Made by a program: the position numbers and the translations under genes. A DNA stretch of 64,000 nucleotides from contig NZ_CP095096.1 in the NCBI RefSeq assembly GCF_025561445.1, positions 2,480,001-2,544,000 on the forward strand, in the 5' to 3' direction. The notes under the pieces were generated by a model, which was given only the letters and a program-made list of their open reading frames with translations, did no database searches and was not told the origin of the DNA. Below, piece after piece: positions 57,815-64,000 of this stretch (position 1 is the first letter of the stretch; each line of letters begins with the position of its first letter). Source of the stretch: Staphylococcus sp. IVB6181. GTDB taxonomy: Bacteria; Bacillota; Bacilli; Staphylococcales; Staphylococcaceae.

Positions 57815-59185
57815 ATGAAGCAACCCTTATACATGCAGTTATATCAAACTTTAAAAGAACAAATCATTGAAGGACAGTATCAATCTGGTGACCGTTTCCC
57901 GTCTAAACGCCGTTTAGCAGAGCATCATTCCTTAAGTAATACAACGATAGAGCATGCCTATCAGTTCTTATTAGATGAAGGCTATATCTATTCCAAACCG
58001 CGCTCAGGCTATTATGTATCAGATATTGAATCTTTGCCGATTGTGACGAAAGACAACCCTGTCGCTGATATTAAGAAAGAAGCACCCGCTGCTTCTGATA
58101 TACAATTCAGTTTTGACCTGGCACGTATCGATACACAACACTTCCCTTGGCAGCAATTCCGCAAGTATTCGCGTGATGTCTTTGATGAATCTATGCCGGA
58201 CATTTTACAACCTGGCCATCAGCAAGGCGAATATCGATTAAGACAAGCGATTGCACATTATCTCTTTAACAGCCGAGGTGTGAATTGCCATCCAGAACAG
58301 ATTATTATCGGTTCTTCTACTGAACAATTAATCAACCAAGTTACTGATATCTTAACAGATTGCTCTTACATCATTGAATATCCGAGTTATCCTCCTATCA
58401 AGCAAGTATTAGATAAAAAGGAATTGGATTATAAACAAGTCCCTGTCACAAAAAACGGTATAAATATGAAACAAGTCTTTAATTCCAATCGCCAAGTTGT
58501 ATATGTGACACCTTCACACCAATTCCCTACTGGTTATGTGATGAATTTAAAAACACGTACACAATTGATCAACTGGGCCCAGCAGCACCCTGAACGCTTT
58601 ATCATTGAAGATGATTATGATTCTGAGTTCCGATATTTCAGTAAGCCGATCCCTGCCCTGCAAAGTTTGGATACGACTGGAAAGGTTATTTATATAAGTA
58701 CCTTTTCAAAGTCACTCTTTCCAAGCTGTCGTATCGCATTTATGGTATTGCCTAAAGCCTTAATCCAAACTTATGATGCTTTGCCAGACAAAGAAGGCAA
58801 TACAGTCCCTGCACCTATGCAGTATATGGTTGCACAATTTATGGAAAAAGGTTCATTCGAACGTCATTTAAATAAAATGCGTAAAGTTTATCGCCATAAA
58901 TCGACTTACATTATCGATGCTTTGTCACCTTTTAAAAATCAGTTACTGATAGAAGGTGCCACAACCGGCATGCACTTCACATTGACCGTCAAAAATGGTT
59001 TGGATTTGGATACTATCTTAAAACGTGCAGAAACGCATCATGTAAAATTAAAACCCTTGGTGCACTATATGAAGAAAGAAAATTATGATGTGCATGCCCC
59101 TAAGTTTATTGTAGGTTTCGGAGGCATTCCAGATGATGAATTAGAAGCGCATACGCAAGCATTAATCAAAACTTTAGTACGATAA
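57815..59185 (+). CDS. pdxR: PdxR, MocR/GntR-family regulator of PLP synthesis
   Basis: A 456-aa protein with an N-terminal GntR winged helix (about 5-70; SKRRLAEHHSLSNTTIEHAY) and a fold-type I aminotransferase-like domain that binds PLP. The PLP lysine is K299 in STFSKSLFPSCR. It lies divergent from pdxST, and homologues activate pdxST when PLP is low and repress themselves. TAGGAGG precedes the ATG. Confidence 0.92.
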   Translation: MKQPLYMQLYQTLKEQIIEGQYQSGDRFPSKRRLAEHHSLSNTTIEHAYQFLLDEGYIYSKPRSGYYVSDIESLPIVTKDNPVADIKKEAPAASDIQFSFDLARIDTQHFPWQQFRKYSRDVFDESMPDILQPGHQQGEYRLRQAIAHYLFNSRGVNCHPEQIIIGSSTEQLINQVTDILTDCSYIIEYPSYPPIKQVLDKKELDYKQVPVTKNGINMKQVFNSNRQVVYVTPSHQFPTGYVMNLKTRTQLINWAQQHPERFIIEDDYDSEFRYFSKPIPALQSLDTTGKVIYISTFSKSLFPSCRIAFMVLPKALIQTYDALPDKEGNTVPAPMQYMVAQFMEKGSFERHLNKMRKVYRHKSTYIIDALSPFKNQLLIEGATTGMHFTLTVKNGLDLDTILKRAETHHVKLKPLVHYMKKENYDVHAPKFIVGFGGIPDDELEAHTQALIKTLVR

Positions 59186-59195
59186 GGAGGAAACT

Positions 59196-59669
59196 ATGCA
59201 TGCCATTCAATTAATCCCATATGATTCGAAATATAATGCACAGCTCGCAGAGTTCTCTATAGCAAAAGAAGAAAGTGCCTTTGCACTTACACCGTTAGCC
59301 GCGTTAGAAGATTTAGCAGATCAAGAATATCCTGTCATTGTGTTGTATGAACAACTACCTGCCGGCTTCTTAAGGTTGAATCAAAATCAAGAACGTTTCG
59401 GACTCACTGACAATCCAAATTCCATTTTGGTCAAATCATTCTCTGTGACAGAAACCCTGCAAGGCCAAGGAATTGCACAAAGTGCACTAAAACAGCTTCC
59501 GAATTATGTCAAACAGCATTTTCCAGAAGTGGATGAAATTGTTCTTTCCGTAAACTTCAAAAATCCTAAAGCAATTCATGTTTATAAGAAAATAGGATAT
59601 AACGATACAGGACGTGTTATCGGCGGTAATGCCGGTCCGCAACATGTTATGTCTTATCGCATAGATTAA
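59196..59669 (+). CDS. GNAT-family N-acetyltransferase
   Basis: A 157-aa acetyltransferase, with motif A KSFSVTETLQGQGIAQSAL and motif B NPKAIHVYKKIGYNDTGR. It starts 10 bp after pdxR with AAGGAGG, so it may be co-transcribed with it. The substrate is unknown; a link to vitamin B6 is not supported by sequence. Confidence 0.83.
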   Translation: MHAIQLIPYDSKYNAQLAEFSIAKEESAFALTPLAALEDLADQEYPVIVLYEQLPAGFLRLNQNQERFGLTDNPNSILVKSFSVTETLQGQGIAQSALKQLPNYVKQHFPEVDEIVLSVNFKNPKAIHVYKKIGYNDTGRVIGGNAGPQHVMSYRID

Positions 59670-59700
59670 GTGAGCACAAAAGTGTTCACTTAATTTTTTG
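59666..59700 (+). terminator. Terminator after the GNAT gene
   Basis: AAGTGAGCAC, an AAAA loop, GTGTTCACTT and then AATTTTTTG. Confidence 0.8.
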
Positions 59701-59715
59701 AATAATTTTTGTACA

Positions 59716-59744
59716 TTGACTCTCTTAATGGACTTCTATATAAT
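59716..59744 (+). promoter_or_regulatory. MFS transporter promoter
   Basis: TTGACT (59716-59721), a 17-bp spacer and a perfect TATAAT (59739-59744). Confidence 0.75.
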
Positions 59745-59777
59745 CGGAACATATTTGCGTTTTTCGGAGGTGTAAAT

Positions 59778-60941
59778 GTGAAGAAATATCCCATCGCAAT
59801 ATGGATGCTGGCTATCGGCGCATTCGCTATCGGTATGACAGAGTTCGTCATCATGGGTTTGCTTCCAAATACTGCGCATGATTTTAAAGTAACAGTGAGT
59901 CAAGCAGGTCAGCTGATCACAGGCTATGCTTTAGGTGTGGCAATCGGCGGTCCGATTTTAGTCATGCTTACGATCAAATTAAACAGAAAATATTTACTGA
60001 TTTTGCTGATGTCCATTTTTATTATCGGCAACATCGCCGCATCATTCAGTACAAGTTACGGTTTCATGATGACAGCACGAATTATTACTTCCCTAGCCCA
60101 TGGTTCATTCTTCGGCATCGGTTCTATACTTGCGGCTAATATGGTTCAACCTCAATATCGTGCAAGTGCAATGGCACTGATGTTCATGGGCCTTTCACTC
60201 TGCAACATTTTAGGTGTACCCTTTGGCACCTTAATCGGTCAAAATTTCGGATGGGCTATGACATTTATTGTGATTGCCATTATCGGCTTTTTAGCATTGT
60301 TAGGTATTATTGCTTTTGTACCTAACCCTAAAGCAGCACCCCAATCCTCTGTATTGAATGAGCTGAAGATCTTAAAAGAGAAACGTTTATGGCTGACTTT
60401 AGCAGTAAAGCTCTTCGGCTTCAGCAGTGTTTTTGCATATTTCACTTACATCTCTTCTATTTTGATAGATGTATCGCACATTAAAGAAAGTCTGATTTCC
60501 TTTATGCTGATTATTTTCGGTGTGGGTGTCACATTAGGTAATATGATCGGCGGAAAACTGGCAGACTGGAATTTGAACAAAGCATTAAAACTGATTTTCA
60601 GTGTCTTTATTCTTTATTTCATTGTGCTGTATTTCATTCAAATGAATGGCATTATTATGGTTTTAGGTATTTTCCTATTTGGTGTGATCGGCTTTAGTAT
60701 GAGTCCTTCACTGCAATTTAAAAGTACCATCATCTCACAAGATGCTCCGACATTAGCAAGTACGCTTAACCAATCGGCATTCAATTTAGGCAATGCTTTA
60801 GGCGCATTTGTCGGCGGACTCGTAGTCACGCATTTGCCTATTGCTTCTTTAAGCTTGATCGCTCCATTGCTGACATTAATCGGTTTAATCTTTTTATTGA
60901 TTTCCATCCAAGTAGACAAACAACACCCAGATACAGCATAA
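59778..60941 (+). CDS. Major facilitator superfamily exporter (DHA1, AraJ/YdhP-like)
   Basis: A 387-aa transporter with 12 predicted membrane segments. The N-terminus reads KKYPIAIWMLAIGAFAIGMTEF, with GLLPNTAHDF and the motif-C-like loop typical of the arabinose-efflux/DHA1 drug exporters. The start is GTG at 59778 with CGGAGGTG upstream; a frame open to 59709 would begin inside the promoter. The substrate is unknown. Confidence 0.88.
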   Translation: MKKYPIAIWMLAIGAFAIGMTEFVIMGLLPNTAHDFKVTVSQAGQLITGYALGVAIGGPILVMLTIKLNRKYLLILLMSIFIIGNIAASFSTSYGFMMTARIITSLAHGSFFGIGSILAANMVQPQYRASAMALMFMGLSLCNILGVPFGTLIGQNFGWAMTFIVIAIIGFLALLGIIAFVPNPKAAPQSSVLNELKILKEKRLWLTLAVKLFGFSSVFAYFTYISSILIDVSHIKESLISFMLIIFGVGVTLGNMIGGKLADWNLNKALKLIFSVFILYFIVLYFIQMNGIIMVLGIFLFGVIGFSMSPSLQFKSTIISQDAPTLASTLNQSAFNLGNALGAFVGGLVVTHLPIASLSLIAPLLTLIGLIFLLISIQVDKQHPDTA

Positions 60942-60954
60942 TAGTTTATTATCT

Positions 60955-60990
60955 GCCTTCATGTTATACAACATGGAGGCTCTTTTTGAT
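60955..60990 (+). terminator. Terminator after the MFS gene
   Basis: GCCTTCATGTT, an ATAC loop, AACATGGAGGC and then TCTTTTTG. Confidence 0.8.
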
Positions 60991-61009
60991 TATCCGCTAA
61001 AAAAGGCAA

Positions 61010-61035
61010 AAAAAAAGAGACCCGACTGGGTCTCT
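61010..61035 (-). terminator. rRNA operon terminator
   Basis: AGAGACCC and GGGTCTCT arms, with a T9 run on the minus strand just past 5S rRNA. Confidence 0.85.
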
Positions 61036-61039
61036 AATT

Positions 61040-61154
61040 GCCTGGCAACGTCCTACTCTTGCGGAACGTAAGTCCGACTACCATCGGCGCTAAAGAGCTT
61101 AACTTCTGTGTTCGGCATGGGAACAGGTGTGACCTCTTTGCCATTGTCGCCAGA
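61040..61154 (-). rRNA. 5S ribosomal RNA
   Basis: On the minus strand it begins TCTGGCGACAATGG and ends ACGTTGCCAGGC, with the conserved CACACCTGTTCCCATGCCGA block inside. About 115 nt, as expected for staphylococci. It lies 71 bp after 23S rRNA with no tRNA in between. Confidence 0.95.
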
Positions 61155-61225
61155 CAATGGAATGTATTATACATTCAAAACTAGATAGTAAGTAAATTTC
61201 AATTCAACCAATCAAAACTTGAAAT

Positions 61226-64000
<2,775 letters not shown>

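Overview
The window is a chromosomal segment of a low-GC Gram-positive bacterium, almost certainly a coagulase-negative Staphylococcus. The evidence is gene order. Read on the minus strand, nupC / ctsR-mcsA-mcsB-clpC / radA-yacL-gltX-cysE-cysS-mrnC-rlmB-rae1-sigH-rpmG-secE-nusG / rplK-rplA-rplJ-rplL / rsmC-like / rpoB-rpoC / L7Ae-like-rpsL-rpsG-fusA-tuf is the conserved staphylococcal backbone. The staphylococcal SigH and an Azo1-type azoreductase also fit. Protein sequences differ from S. aureus; a carnosus/simulans-type species is a guess only.

Layout. 1-80: a small RNA with two C-rich hairpin loops. 0.1-5.9 kb: FolE2, BshB2 and YojF on the minus strand, then nagB and hxlAB on the plus strand, then azo1 and a Cof-type phosphatase. 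6.2-7.7 kb: an apparently intact IS3-family (IS150-type) element sitting inside the loop of what looks like the tadA terminator. 7.7-20.4 kb: tadA, two deoxynucleoside kinases, HAD phosphatases, ilvE, an LD-carboxypeptidase homologue, threonine catabolism (tdh, kbl), a penicillin V acylase homologue and an M20 amidohydrolase. 20.5-51.5 kb: translation, transcription and proteostasis genes, all on the minus strand, with an L10 leader, a cysteine T-box and CtsR boxes. 51.7-52.9 kb: nupC.

52.9-55.2 kb is the accessory island. It holds a degraded prophage capsid segment: a truncated scaffold gene and two remnants of MuF-type head morphogenesis genes. One remnant carries a toxin-like C-terminal domain followed by a small putative immunity gene. 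Upstream of these is a 56-aa double-glycine class II bacteriocin precursor with a strong promoter and a near-consensus cre site. The bacteriocin gene and the MuF toxin/immunity module are the most novel parts of the window.

55.7-61 kb: a GNAT gene, pdxST with divergent pdxR (shared operator of two direct repeats one or two helical turns apart), another GNAT gene and an MFS exporter. 61.0-64.0 kb: 5S rRNA and the 3' most of a 23S rRNA, minus strand, cut by the window edge.

How genes work together: ctsR-mcsAB-clpC is a self-regulated stress operon. pdxR controls PLP synthesis, which feeds PLP enzymes such as ilvE and kbl. tdh and kbl convert threonine to glycine and acetyl-CoA. hxlAB interconverts ribulose 5-phosphate and formaldehyde. 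cysE-cysS is tied to charged tRNA-Cys by its T-box.
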